DNA from: DATAUK01 sp036268295 | GTDB taxonomy: Bacteria; Actinomycetota; Actinomycetes; JAFAQI01 | Direction of reading: 5' to 3' | Length of the DNA stretch: 64,000 nucleotides | Assembly: GCA_036268295.1 (NCBI GenBank) | Contig: DATAUK010000030.1 | Span: forward strand, 52,486-116,485 | In this document: positions 16,383-24,839 of the stretch, piece after piece | Position numbering within the stretch: position 1 is the first letter of the stretch | Layout: every line of letters begins with the position of its first letter | The notes under the pieces: generated by a model | Told to the model about the DNA's origin: nothing | Databases searched by the model: none | Seen by the model: the letters and a program-made list of their open reading frames with translations, nothing else | Translations under genes and position numbers: made by a program

Positions 16383-17789
16383 GTGCGTGACGTGGCGACG
16401 CGTCGTACCTTCATCAGCGGCGCGGATCTTGAAGTGCCGCTGCGCGCACTACGGGCGGCGCTTCGAGTGCCCGACGAGTTCGGGCCCGACGTGCTCGCCG
16501 CGGCGGCGAGTGCATCCTGGTCGCGCGACTCCCGGACCGACGCGACCGACATCCCGCTGGTCACACTGGATCCGGAAGGCTCGCGCGATCTGGACCAGGC
16601 GTTCGCCCTGCAGTCGGTCGGCAGTGGGTTGCGCTTCCATTACGCCATCGCCGACGTCGGCGCGTTCGTCGCAGCGGACGGCCCGTTGGCCGCTGAAGCG
16701 GCTAAGCGAGGCGAGACGCTCTACCTACCCGACGGCCGGACCCCGCTGTATCCAACCGTGCTGTCGGAGGGCGCCGCCAGCTTGCTGCCCGACGGCGAGC
16801 GACCGGCCGTGTTGTGGCGACTCGATCTTGACGCCGATGCCGAACCGAGGAAGGTCGAGGTGCGACGTGCCATCGTGCGCAGCCGGGCGCAGCTGGACTA
16901 CCAGTCGTTCGAGACCGCCGACCCGGATAGCGCCGTCCTGCTGCGCCGGTTCGGTGAGCTGCGCGCCCGCCGCGAACGTGAGCGCGGCGGCATCTCGCTG
17001 AACATTCCCGAGCAGGATGTGGTGCCCGCGGACGGTGGCGGCTGGGAGCTCGAATCCCGCACGCCGGTCGCCGCCGAGGACTGGAACGCGCAGCTCTCGC
17101 TGCTCGTGGGGATGGCGGCGGCCACGATGATGATCGACGCGAAGATCGGTCTGCTCCGGACCATGCCGAAGCCGTGGCACCGAACCGTCGGATCGTTGCA
17201 CCGAACCGCCGCCGCGCTCGGCATCGGCTGGCCGGAAGGCACCCCCTACGCCCAGGTCATCCGCGGCCTCGACCCGGCCAAGCCAGCCCACGCCGCGATG
17301 ATTCGACTGGCCTCGGCGCTGTTCCGCGGCGCGGGGTACGTCGCGTTCGACGGCGAGGTTCCGGCGCAGACCAGGCACGCCGCGGTCGCCGCGCCGTACG
17401 CCCATGCGACCGCGCCATTGCGGCGGCTCGCTGATCGGTTCGTCTCCGAGGTCTGCCTCGCGGTCTCTGCCGACGTTGCCGTACCTGACTGGGCGCGGTC
17501 CGGACTACCGCAACTTCCGCACCTGATGGCGGCCGCCGACAACCATGCTCACCAGGTCGACCGCGCCGTCGTCAACTTGGCGGAGACCGTGCTGATGCAG
17601 GATCGGGTCGGTGAGGTCTTCGACGGAGTGATCGTCGAGGTCGAGGGAGACCACGGCGAGATCCAGCTCCGTGAGCCGGCAGTGCGGGCCCGGATCGATG
17701 GCTCCGGCCTGCCGCTGGGCCACTCGGTGTCCGCGCGGCTGGCGACCGCGGAGGTCAAGACTCGAACCTTGGTCTTCGTGCCGGCGTGA
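16383..17789 (+). CDS. RNB-domain 3'-5' exoribonuclease (RNase II/R-like)
   Basis: 468 residues, GTG start. The RNB catalytic signature DPEGSRDLDQA lies at 63-73, with Asp residues that bind Mg2+; further matches are FHYAIADVGAFV, RGETLYLPDGRTPLYP, FRGAGYVAF and TAPLRRLADRFV. Only a short N-terminal part precedes the RNB domain and the C-terminal segment (GVIVEVEGDHGEIQLREPAVRARI) is a small S1-like fold, so it is shorter than classical RNase R. This short type is widespread in Actinobacteria. It degrades single-stranded RNA; the natural substrates are unknown. Its stop lies in the leader of trmB. Confidence 0.93.
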   Translation: MRDVATRRTFISGADLEVPLRALRAALRVPDEFGPDVLAAAASASWSRDSRTDATDIPLVTLDPEGSRDLDQAFALQSVGSGLRFHYAIADVGAFVAADGPLAAEAAKRGETLYLPDGRTPLYPTVLSEGAASLLPDGERPAVLWRLDLDADAEPRKVEVRRAIVRSRAQLDYQSFETADPDSAVLLRRFGELRARRERERGGISLNIPEQDVVPADGGGWELESRTPVAAEDWNAQLSLLVGMAAATMMIDAKIGLLRTMPKPWHRTVGSLHRTAAALGIGWPEGTPYAQVIRGLDPAKPAHAAMIRLASALFRGAGYVAFDGEVPAQTRHAAVAAPYAHATAPLRRLADRFVSEVCLAVSADVAVPDWARSGLPQLPHLMAAADNHAHQVDRAVVNLAETVLMQDRVGEVFDGVIVEVEGDHGEIQLREPAVRARIDGSGLPLGHSVSARLATAEVKTRTLVFVPA

Positions 17790-17834
17790 TCGCCGGACCG
17801 GAACGAGCACACCCAACCGATCGATTGCGAGGAT
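17781..17834 (+). promoter_or_regulatory. trmB leader: hairpin plus box shared with a second gene
   Basis: A stem-loop CCGGCG-TGAT-CGCCGG (17781-17796) overlaps the end of the RNB gene. It is followed by GAGCA, CCCAACCGA and GATTGCGAGGAT (17805-17834), ending 5 bases before the GTG of trmB. The same order of words follows a hairpin upstream of the dehydrogenase gene at 50666. It supplies the Shine-Dalgarno (GCGAGGA) and could be a structured translational control element. Confidence 0.4.
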
Positions 17835-17839
17835 GAACC

Positions 17840-18547
17840 GTGCAACTCACCGGCGCGGCCCCAACCCGGCCTGATGACGGCGCATGGCAGATCCGTAGCT
17901 ACCGCCGCCGTGGCTCGCGCCTGAACGCACGACAGCGTCACGCTTGGGACTCTCACGCCGCTCGCTGGGTGATTCCGGCGGCGAGCCAGACCGCGCCGGG
18001 ATTCCAGCTGCCGCAAGCCTTCGAGCGCCCGGCGCCGGTCGTTGTCGAGGTCGGCTTCGGGGTCGGCGACGCCCTCGCGCGGCTAGCCGCAATCCGACCG
18101 GATTGCAATGTCGTCGGCTTCGAGGTGTGGCAGCCCGGCGTCGCCGACTGCCTGGCAGCGCTCGCCGTGGCCGGTGTGTCGAACGCCCGGCTCTCGACCC
18201 TCGACGCCGCATGGTGCTTCGCCAACATCATCGCGCCGGCAACCGTCACCGAGATCTGGACGTTCTTCCCGGACCCGTGGCCGAGGGCCCGCCACCACAA
18301 GCGACGGCTCGTCGATCCGAAATTTGCGGCACTCGCGGCGTCCCGTCTCGCCCCCGGCGGAGTCTGGCGGCTGGCGACAGATTGGCCGCACTATGCCGAG
18401 AAGATGCAGGCCGTCCTGGACGCCGAGCCGACGCTGCGGGGAGGGATCACCGACCGGTACGCCGACCGCCCGCTCACCCGATTCGAGCGCCGCGGGATCG
18501 CCGCCGGGCGACCGATCACCGACCTGACCTACCTCCGGTCGGCCTGA
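17840..18547 (+). CDS. trmB: tRNA (guanine-N7-)-methyltransferase
   Basis: 235 residues, GTG start behind GCGAGGA. The N-terminal IRSYRRRGSRLNARQ, SAM-binding VVEVGFGVGDALARLA, and the diagnostic TrmB motifs WTFFPDPWPRARHHKRRLVDP and LATDWPHYAEKM are present, as is the C-terminal TRFERRG that contacts tRNA. It makes m7G46 in the tRNA variable loop using S-adenosylmethionine. It overlaps no gene but ends 1 bp before the convergent guaA stop. Its unusual leader is annotated separately. Confidence 0.97.
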   Translation: MQLTGAAPTRPDDGAWQIRSYRRRGSRLNARQRHAWDSHAARWVIPAASQTAPGFQLPQAFERPAPVVVEVGFGVGDALARLAAIRPDCNVVGFEVWQPGVADCLAALAVAGVSNARLSTLDAAWCFANIIAPATVTEIWTFFPDPWPRARHHKRRLVDPKFAALAASRLAPGGVWRLATDWPHYAEKMQAVLDAEPTLRGGITDRYADRPLTRFERRGIAAGRPITDLTYLRSA

Positions 18548-18548
18548 C

Positions 18549-20126
18549 CTACTCCCACTCGATCGTGCCGGGCGGCTTGCTCGTGACGTCGAGCACGACG
18601 CGGTTGATCTCGCGGACCTCGTTGGTGATCCGCGTCGAGATCCGCGCGAGCACGTCGTAGGGCACCCGGGTCCAGTCGGCGGTCATCGCGTCCTCGCTCG
18701 ACACCGGCCGCAGCACCGCCGGGTGCCCGTACGTTCGGCCATCCCCCTGCACGCCGACCGACCGTACGTCGGCCAGGAGCACCACCGGACACTGCCAGAT
18801 CTCGCGATCCAACCCGGCCGCCGAGAGCTCCTCGCGGGCGATCGCATCCGCCTCGCGCAGGACCTCGAGCCGATCACAGGTGACCGCGCCGACGATCCGG
18901 ATCGCGAGCCCCGGACCGGGGAACGGCTGCCGCCACACGATCTCGGCCGGCAACCCGAGCTGTTCACCGACTCGGCGTACTTCGTCCTTGAACAAGGTGC
19001 GGAGCGGCTCGACCAGGCCGAACTGCAGGTCATCGGGGAGCCCGCCCACATTGTGGTGGCTCTTGATGTTCGCGGCGCCCTCACCGCCGCCGGACTCGAC
19101 CACATCGGGATAGAGCGTGCCCTGCACGAGGAACTCCACCGACTCCCCCGACGCCTCCGACTCGGCCACGACTTCGCGCGCCGCCTGCTCGAAGACCCTG
19201 ATGAACTCCCGCCCGATGATCTTCCGCTTCTCCTCGGGATCGCTCACGTCGTCGAGAGCCGCGAGGAATCGCTCGGAGGCGTCGACGACCTTCAGTCGTA
19301 CGCCGGTAGAAGCAACGAAGTCTCGCTCGACCTGCTCGGCCTCGCCTTTGCGCAGCAGGCCGTGGTCGACGAACACGCAGCTCAGCCGGTCGCCGATCGC
19401 GCGTTGCACCAGCGCCGCCGCGACCGCCGAATCGACCCCGCCGGACAGGCCGCAGATCGCGCGCTTGCCGCCGACCTGCGAACGGATCCGGTCGACCTGC
19501 TCCTCGACGATGTTGACCATCGTCCAGGTCGGCCGGCAGCGGGCGACGTCGTACAGGAAGTGTTCAAGGACCTGCTGACCGTGAGCTGTGTGCAGCACCT
19601 CGGGGTGGAACTGCACGCCGGCGAGGCGCTGCTCAGCGCTCTCGAACGCCGCGACCGGTGCGCCCTCGGTCACGGCCGTCGTCGTGAACCCCGGCGGTGG
19701 CGCGAAGACCGCGTCGCCGTGTGACATCCAGACCTGCTGCGTTGCCGGCAGCCCAGCGAGTACGACGCCACCATCGCCGGTCATCGAGAGCGACGTCGGG
19801 CCGAACTCCGATCGGCCGGTCTTGCGGACCTCGCCGCCGAGCGCGAGCGCCATCGCCTGGAAGCCGTAGCAGATCCCGAATACCGGGACACCGGTGTCGA
19901 ACAGCGCGGCGTCAACCTGCGGCGCGCCGTCGGCATAGACCGAGGACGGGCCACCGGACAGGATGATCGCCTTCGGCCGTTTCGCGAGCAGAGCCGCGAC
20001 CGGCATCGAGGACGGCACGATCTCGCTGAAGACCCGGCACTCGCGGACCCGCCGCGCGATCAGCTGGGCGTACTGCGCGCCGTAGTCGATGACCAGAACG
20101 GTGTCGAACCCGTCAGCCGCTGTCAT
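18549..20126 (-). CDS. guaA: GMP synthase (glutamine-hydrolysing)
   Basis: 525 residues. N-terminal class I glutamine amidotransferase with nucleophile Cys in GICYGFQAMA and His/Glu in GVQFHPEVLHT; ATP-pyrophosphatase domain with the PP-loop LSGGVDSAVAAALV; C-terminal dimerisation domain with RQPFPGPGLAIRI, ending PPGTIEWE as in essentially all GuaA. Converts XMP, ATP and glutamine to GMP. With guaB and guaB3 further right it completes the guanine branch. Actinobacterial GuaA normally sits in this neighbourhood. Transcribed alone, divergent from the DUF559 gene. Confidence 0.98.
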   Translation of the reverse strand: MTAADGFDTVLVIDYGAQYAQLIARRVRECRVFSEIVPSSMPVAALLAKRPKAIILSGGPSSVYADGAPQVDAALFDTGVPVFGICYGFQAMALALGGEVRKTGRSEFGPTSLSMTGDGGVVLAGLPATQQVWMSHGDAVFAPPPGFTTTAVTEGAPVAAFESAEQRLAGVQFHPEVLHTAHGQQVLEHFLYDVARCRPTWTMVNIVEEQVDRIRSQVGGKRAICGLSGGVDSAVAAALVQRAIGDRLSCVFVDHGLLRKGEAEQVERDFVASTGVRLKVVDASERFLAALDDVSDPEEKRKIIGREFIRVFEQAAREVVAESEASGESVEFLVQGTLYPDVVESGGGEGAANIKSHHNVGGLPDDLQFGLVEPLRTLFKDEVRRVGEQLGLPAEIVWRQPFPGPGLAIRIVGAVTCDRLEVLREADAIAREELSAAGLDREIWQCPVVLLADVRSVGVQGDGRTYGHPAVLRPVSSEDAMTADWTRVPYDVLARISTRITNEVREINRVVLDVTSKPPGTIEWE

Positions 20127-20440
20127 CCGCCAAGCCTATGGCGCCGCGCTGCGCACCCCCCGCGATGCCACGCTATGGGCGCTCGGCCGAGGCGTCTCCA
20201 ACCGTCGCGCACGGACCGATCCAGCACACGACCGGCGCGTGTCGCGGCATCGTGCGAGGCGGTCACGCTCAGCCGAGGCACCGCCGTACGTCGACGCACC
20301 ACCGTTGTGTGCTCATCCGGTCAGAAGTGGCCGGCCGGGCATTGGCCGCGCGTTGTCCACAACGCTCCTCGCCACCTCGGTCATCCACAATCGCAGCCGT
20401 CGGCTTCCTGACAGGCCAGCCGCGGCACCAGCGCCGATCG
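20127..20440. other. 314-bp gap between guaA and the DUF559 gene, containing repeat B1
   Basis: The gap holds the guaA promoter region and repeat element B1 (20223-20313). The plus-strand frame of the downstream gene is open through the whole gap, but its translation here (Arg/Pro/His-rich, no domain) and the repeat inside it argue that this is not coding. Confidence 0.6.
20223..20313. repeat. Palindromic element, family B copy 1
   Basis: 91 bp bounded by AGCACACGAC (20223-20232) and GTTGTGTGCT (20304-20313), inverted repeats with one mismatch. Downstream flank CATCCGGTCAG is shared in part with copies at 21435 and 31238. Upstream of the DUF559 gene; a second copy lies after that gene. Confidence 0.75.
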
Positions 20441-21325
20441 GTGCAGATCGAACGATGGCGCGCGGGGGAGGTCGTAGTCAGGCGCGAGATCATGGCGACC
20501 GGCGTGAGCAGTCGCGGACTGACCCAGCTGGTACGGGCCGGCGCCGTGTCCCGGATCGGTCGGGGCGTCTACCGCATCGGTGACTGCATCGCGCGGCCCG
20601 ATCCCGAGGGCATCACGCGATCGATGCGGGTGGCGCTCAGCTACGAGTCGGCGGCGGCGTGGCGCGGCGCCGATCTCCCCTATCCACCGTCGCATCTTCA
20701 CGTGACGGCGCCGAGATCCCGCGGACGACGCACTGACTGCGTCAGCGGCGTGCGGCTGCATCGTGCCGATCTCGCGCCCGGTGATCTCGCGGTCGTTCGA
20801 GGAGCGCTGGTCACGGCGCCGGCGCGGACCCTTGCCGACCTGGCTCGATCGATGCCACTGCCGCATGCGGTCGCCGTCGGCGACAGCCTGTGCCGACTGG
20901 GGCTGCTGGACCCAGCCGGTTTCCAGCGATGGGCTGCCGGGCTTCCTTGCGGTCCCGGAAGGCCAGCGGTCGTGGCGACAGCGACGCTGCTCGACCCGCG
21001 AGCCGAATCAGTTTTCGAGTCGATCTCACGGGTCGACATGGCGATCGCCGGTCTCTCAGCACCGCTTTCACAGCTCGACATCTGTGACAAGGCCGGTCGC
21101 TGGATTGCCCGAGTCGACTTCGCCTGGCCGGAGCACCGCGTTGTCCTCGAGTGCGACGGATTCGAGTTCCACCAGAACCGTGAGGCGTTCGAGCGGGACC
21201 GGCGCCGCTGGAGCGCCTTGACCCGAGCGGGCTGGCGGGTCGTCGTCGTTACCTGGCGCGACGTGCTGGGCAATCCCAGTTATCTCACCGACCTGGTTGG
21301 CGACCTCCTCGCGGCCGCTGCGTGA
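20441..21325 (+). CDS. DUF559 nuclease-like protein with AbiEi-type N-terminal winged helix
   Basis: 294 residues from GTG 20441, chosen because the protein then begins with the usual N-terminal wHTH (VVVRREIMATGVSSRGLTQL, then GAVSRIGRGVYRI) and avoids repeat B1. The C-terminal third is a DUF559/very-short-patch-repair-like PD-(D/E)XK domain: ARVDFAWPEHRVVLECDGFE, then RDRRRWSALTRAGWRVVVVTW. Genes of this kind are common, often multicopy, and of unknown function in Actinobacteria; the AbiEi-like part also occurs in antitoxins of abortive-infection systems. No partner toxin is adjacent. The gene is bracketed by two copies of repeat family B, which suggests mobility or shared regulation. Confidence 0.85.
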   Translation: MQIERWRAGEVVVRREIMATGVSSRGLTQLVRAGAVSRIGRGVYRIGDCIARPDPEGITRSMRVALSYESAAAWRGADLPYPPSHLHVTAPRSRGRRTDCVSGVRLHRADLAPGDLAVVRGALVTAPARTLADLARSMPLPHAVAVGDSLCRLGLLDPAGFQRWAAGLPCGPGRPAVVATATLLDPRAESVFESISRVDMAIAGLSAPLSQLDICDKAGRWIARVDFAWPEHRVVLECDGFEFHQNREAFERDRRRWSALTRAGWRVVVVTWRDVLGNPSYLTDLVGDLLAAAA

Positions 21326-21345
21326 TGCCGGGCGCTGCACGCGCC

Positions 21346-21435
21346 AGCACACAACTCACCCACGACGTCCGCGCACCTTTTCCGGCAACGCGTAGCGCGC
21401 TCGACGCGCCGCCTGACACGGCGCCGTTGTGCGCT
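21346..21435. repeat. Palindromic element, family B copy 2
   Basis: 90 bp bounded by AGCACACAAC (21346-21355) and GTTGTGCGCT (21426-21435). The right flank GATTCGGTCAG resembles that of copy 1. It lies between the convergent DUF559 and GMC-oxidase genes, 20 bp after the former's stop. Confidence 0.75.
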
Positions 21436-21483
21436 GATTCGGTCAGGGACGCAGACCGACGAGGACGCAACCGCGCGGCTCAG

Positions 21484-23163
21484 TCAGGTCGCGGCGAGCG
21501 GAAGCCGCAGGGCGGCGGGGGCGGCGTCGGGCACGGCAGGTCGCACCGGTGTGACCGGCTCGAGGGCGACGTACGGCGAGCCGAGCCGCGGCCGCTGGTC
21601 GGGCTCGCCCTTGTTCGGCCAGAACGCCATCGCCCGCTCGGCCTGCGCGGTGATCGTGAGCGAGGGATTGACGCCGAGGTTCGCGGTCACTGCCGCGCCG
21701 TCGGTGACGTGCAGGCCCTCATAACCGTGCAACCGCTGCCACGCGTCAACCACGCCGTCGTCTGAGGTCAGGCCGATCGGCGCGCCACCGATGATGTGCG
21801 CCGTCATCGGTATATTGCCGAGCTCCCCGATCGAGCCACCGGGGATGCCGTTGATGCGCTCCGATAGCCGCCGCGCCACCTCGTTGCCGGCCGGGATCCA
21901 GGTCGGGTTCGGCTCGCCATGACCCTGCCGCGACACCAGCTTGTCGCGGAACCGGCCGTTGCGGCGCGAGACGGTCAGCGAGTTGTCGAGCGACTGCATG
22001 ACGAGCACGATGATCGTCTGCTCCGACCACCCCTTGAGCCAGAGCAGCTTGCCGACATCGCGCGGGCTTCGCTTGATCTCCTTCAGCGCCTTGACCCAGC
22101 GCCGGCCCTCTCCGCCGTCGGTCAGCACCGACTGCAGCAGGCCCATCGAGTTGGAGCCTTTGCCGTACCGCACCGGCTCGATGTGGGTCTTGGCGTCCGG
22201 ATGGAACGACGACGTGATCGCCACCCCGCGCGAGTAGTCGGCGTTCTTGTCGCGACTGCGCGCGCCGAGAATGGACTCGGAGTTGGTGCGGGTCAGCTCG
22301 CCGAGCCGCCGCGAGATCCGCGGCAGAATGCCTTCGTCACGCATCCGATGCAACAGCCGCTGTGTGCCGAGCGTCCCGGCCGCGAAAACCACCTGGTCGG
22401 CCAGGTACGTCAGCGTGCGCCGGCGGCGCGTGGTGTGGCGGGTCTCGACGGCGTACCCACCACCCGGCAACGGGCGCACCGCGGTCACTGTCGTCTCAGG
22501 CCGGATCACCGCGCCGAGTCCCTCGGCGAGGTGCAGGTAGTTGAGGTCAAGCCGGTTCTTCGCGTTGTAACGGCAACCGATCATGCAGTTGCCGCACTCG
22601 ATGCAGCCGGTACGCCGCGGCCCGGCGCCGCCGAAGTACGGGTCGTCGACGGTCTTGCCCGGCTCGCCGAAGAAGACACCGACCGGCGTGTGGTGGTAGG
22701 TGTGGCCGGCGCCCATCTCCTCGGCGACCGCCCGCATCTCGACGTCGGCGGCCGTCTCCGTCGGGTTCTCGACGACACCGAGCATCCGGGACGCCTGGTC
22801 GTAGTACGGCGAGAGCTCAGCCTTCCAGTCGGTGATGTGTGCCCACTGCTGGTCGGCGAAGAAGTCGTCGAGCGGCGTGTAGAGGGTGTTGGCGTAGACC
22901 AGCGAACCACCGCCGACGCCGGCGCCGGACAGGCACAGGACGTCAGTCAGCGGCGTGATCTTCTGGATGCCGAGCCAGCCAAGCGCCGGCGCCCACAGGA
23001 AGTCCTTGAGATCCCAGCTGGTCTCGGGCAACGTGTCGTTAGTGAAGCGCCGGCCGGCTTCGAGCACGGCGACTCGGTAGCCCTTCTCGGCCGCCCGCAG
23101 CGCGGCGACGCTGCCGCCGAAGCCGCTGCCGATGACGACAACGTCGTAGTCCTTATCCGCCAT
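21484..23163 (-). CDS. GMC-family FAD oxidoreductase, cholesterol-oxidase-like (ChoD type)
   Basis: 559 residues. FAD-binding YDVVVIGSGFGGSVAALRAAEKG-type Rossmann start, CLSGAGVGGGSLVYANTLY, a Cys-rich insert TGCIECGNCMIGCRYNAKN, and the C-terminal GMC signature ITAQAERAMAFWPNKGEPD. It strongly resembles Mycobacterium ChoD (Rv3409c), which lies in the same place next to guaB3/guaB. Despite the name, sterol oxidation by this subgroup is weakly supported; the Cys-rich insert is not part of classical secreted cholesterol oxidase. No signal peptide. Monocistronic, divergent from a membrane protein gene. I call family and synteny, not the substrate. Confidence 0.92.
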   Translation of the reverse strand: MADKDYDVVVIGSGFGGSVAALRAAEKGYRVAVLEAGRRFTNDTLPETSWDLKDFLWAPALGWLGIQKITPLTDVLCLSGAGVGGGSLVYANTLYTPLDDFFADQQWAHITDWKAELSPYYDQASRMLGVVENPTETAADVEMRAVAEEMGAGHTYHHTPVGVFFGEPGKTVDDPYFGGAGPRRTGCIECGNCMIGCRYNAKNRLDLNYLHLAEGLGAVIRPETTVTAVRPLPGGGYAVETRHTTRRRRTLTYLADQVVFAAGTLGTQRLLHRMRDEGILPRISRRLGELTRTNSESILGARSRDKNADYSRGVAITSSFHPDAKTHIEPVRYGKGSNSMGLLQSVLTDGGEGRRWVKALKEIKRSPRDVGKLLWLKGWSEQTIIVLVMQSLDNSLTVSRRNGRFRDKLVSRQGHGEPNPTWIPAGNEVARRLSERINGIPGGSIGELGNIPMTAHIIGGAPIGLTSDDGVVDAWQRLHGYEGLHVTDGAAVTANLGVNPSLTITAQAERAMAFWPNKGEPDQRPRLGSPYVALEPVTPVRPAVPDAAPAALRLPLAAT

Positions 23164-23262
23164 AACCGAAGGCTACTAACCGGTAGATATCCGCGCGACC
23201 CACCTTCGGGCGTAAGAATGGTCACGACAGCGAGGATCCGTCCGGACCGGGGAGGGCAAGGC

Positions 23263-24216
23263 GTGAGCAGCGCTGTGGTCTCCCAGGCCTGGCCTCGCCG
23301 GCGTACGACGGTCATCTGCGCGGTCGATGCCCGGCGCGGGCTTCAGCTCTCGCTCGCGGCGCTCTGGCTGCTCGATGGTGTGCTGCAACTGCAGTCGTTC
23401 ATGTTCACCAAGGCCTTCGCGCGGACGGTTCTCGCGCCGAGCGCGCAGGGCAACCCGGGCGTTATTGCCGCGCCGATCACCGCCGTCGCGCGACTCGTGG
23501 CGGCGCACGCCGCGGGCGCCAACGCGGCGTTCGCGTTGACGCAGCTCTTGCTCGGGCTCGGGATCGCGTGGCGGCCCACCGTCAAGCTGGCGCTCGCCGC
23601 ATCGATCGGCTGGGCGTTGGCGGTGTGGTGGCTCGGCGAGGGTCTCGGCGGCGTGCTCACCGGTCACGCCGGACTGATCGCGGGCGGCCCCGGTGCTGCA
23701 CTGCTGTACGCCGTGCTCGCCATCATGCTCTGGCCGCCGGCCGATGCTCGACGTGACGCGACCTTCGTCGCGGCCGGCCGGTTGGGCGCCCGCAGGGCGC
23801 GAGTGGGCTGGGCAATCCTGTGGATCGCGCTCGCCGGCTTCGCGGTCCAGGGCAGCAACCGATCGGCGCAGGGCCTGCACGACGTGATCAAGGACATGGC
23901 CGGCGGCCAGCCGGCCTGGCTCGCCTCGATCGACAACGCCACCGCCGCTCTCGTCGCCAATCGCGGCCTCGGCGTCTCGATCGGGCTAGCCGTTGTGTGC
24001 GCGGCCATCGCCGTCTCGGCGTACGGATCGGCAACCGTCATGCGGGCCGGCGTCGCCATCACAGTCATCCTGTCACTCGTGATCTGGGTGACCGCCCAGG
24101 CGCTCGGCGGGTTGTTCGGCAGCGAGGGCACCGACCCCAACACCGGCCCGCTGCTCGTTGTGATTGCTCTTGCGTTCTGGCCGCTCGCCCCGCGTACCGA
24201 ATCCGGCGCGGCATGA
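23263..24216 (+). CDS. Integral membrane protein of unknown function
   Basis: 317 residues from GTG 23263, supported by GGAGG 7 bases upstream; an in-frame ATG at 23218 lacks such a site, and the open frame upstream of that is antisense to the GMC oxidase. About eight hydrophobic segments; conserved-looking features are LWLLDGVLQLQSFMF in the first helix and QGLHDVIKDMAGGQPAWLASID in an outer loop. I do not recognise a characterised family. Its TGA overlaps the ATG of the DUF5134 gene, so they form an operon and may make one complex. Confidence 0.8.
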   Translation: MSSAVVSQAWPRRRTTVICAVDARRGLQLSLAALWLLDGVLQLQSFMFTKAFARTVLAPSAQGNPGVIAAPITAVARLVAAHAAGANAAFALTQLLLGLGIAWRPTVKLALAASIGWALAVWWLGEGLGGVLTGHAGLIAGGPGAALLYAVLAIMLWPPADARRDATFVAAGRLGARRARVGWAILWIALAGFAVQGSNRSAQGLHDVIKDMAGGQPAWLASIDNATAALVANRGLGVSIGLAVVCAAIAVSAYGSATVMRAGVAITVILSLVIWVTAQALGGLFGSEGTDPNTGPLLVVIALAFWPLAPRTESGAA

Positions 24217-24827
24217 TCACGCCGTCGTGGCTCGGCAACGGGCTCGCGGTGGTGATGCTCGCCATCGCGGCGTACTGCGCCAGCCGGTTGGTGGTGGCCC
24301 GGTTCGCCCGTCGACAGACCCACTACTCGTTCGACCTGATGCACACCGCGATGGGCGTCGCGATGGCCGGCATGCTGACCTCACATCTCGGCCCGACCGC
24401 GCCGTGGATTGTGGTCTTCATCGCGGCGGCAACGTGGTTCGGTGTGAGCGCAACCGGCAACCTGCTCGCCGTCCGCGGCACGACGATCGCGACCGGCTCA
24501 TATCTGCGGCATCTCCTCACGAGTGGCGCGATGGTCTACATGCTGGTCGCGACACCGACGGTCGCGGCTGCCGCCGCCACGCCGACGATGATGAGCGGAC
24601 CGGCCGGATCTACCCGGTTTCCGACGTTGGCGTTGCTGCTCGGCGTGTTCATGGTCGGCTACGCCGTGATGGTCACTGACCGCTGGTCGGGTGCCAAGGC
24701 CGACATCGATCGCAACGGCAACGACGCCGGCCGCGACGCCGCGCCGATCCTCGCGCCCGGTGCGGTCGCGTGCTGTCAGGTCGCGATGAACATCACGATG
24801 GGTTACATGCTGGTCGTACTGCTCTAG
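24213..24827 (+). CDS. DUF5134-like membrane protein
   Basis: 204 residues with six hydrophobic segments. The pattern of Met/His-rich helices (LMHTAMGVAMAGMLTSHLG, VAMNITMGYMLV) resembles DUF5134, an actinobacterial membrane family. Clustered Met and His residues in helices could bind a metal such as copper; that is inference only. Overlaps the preceding membrane gene by 4 bp and converges with an XdhC-like gene 12 bp downstream. Confidence 0.78.
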   Translation: MITPSWLGNGLAVVMLAIAAYCASRLVVARFARRQTHYSFDLMHTAMGVAMAGMLTSHLGPTAPWIVVFIAAATWFGVSATGNLLAVRGTTIATGSYLRHLLTSGAMVYMLVATPTVAAAAATPTMMSGPAGSTRFPTLALLLGVFMVGYAVMVTDRWSGAKADIDRNGNDAGRDAAPILAPGAVACCQVAMNITMGYMLVVLL

Positions 24828-24839
24828 CAAGTGGTCCGG

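Noticed and set aside
21919..23262. Upstream part of a long plus-strand open frame leading into the membrane protein gene
   Set aside because: It is antisense to the GMC oxidase; only the part after GTG 23263 with GGAGG upstream has membrane-protein character.
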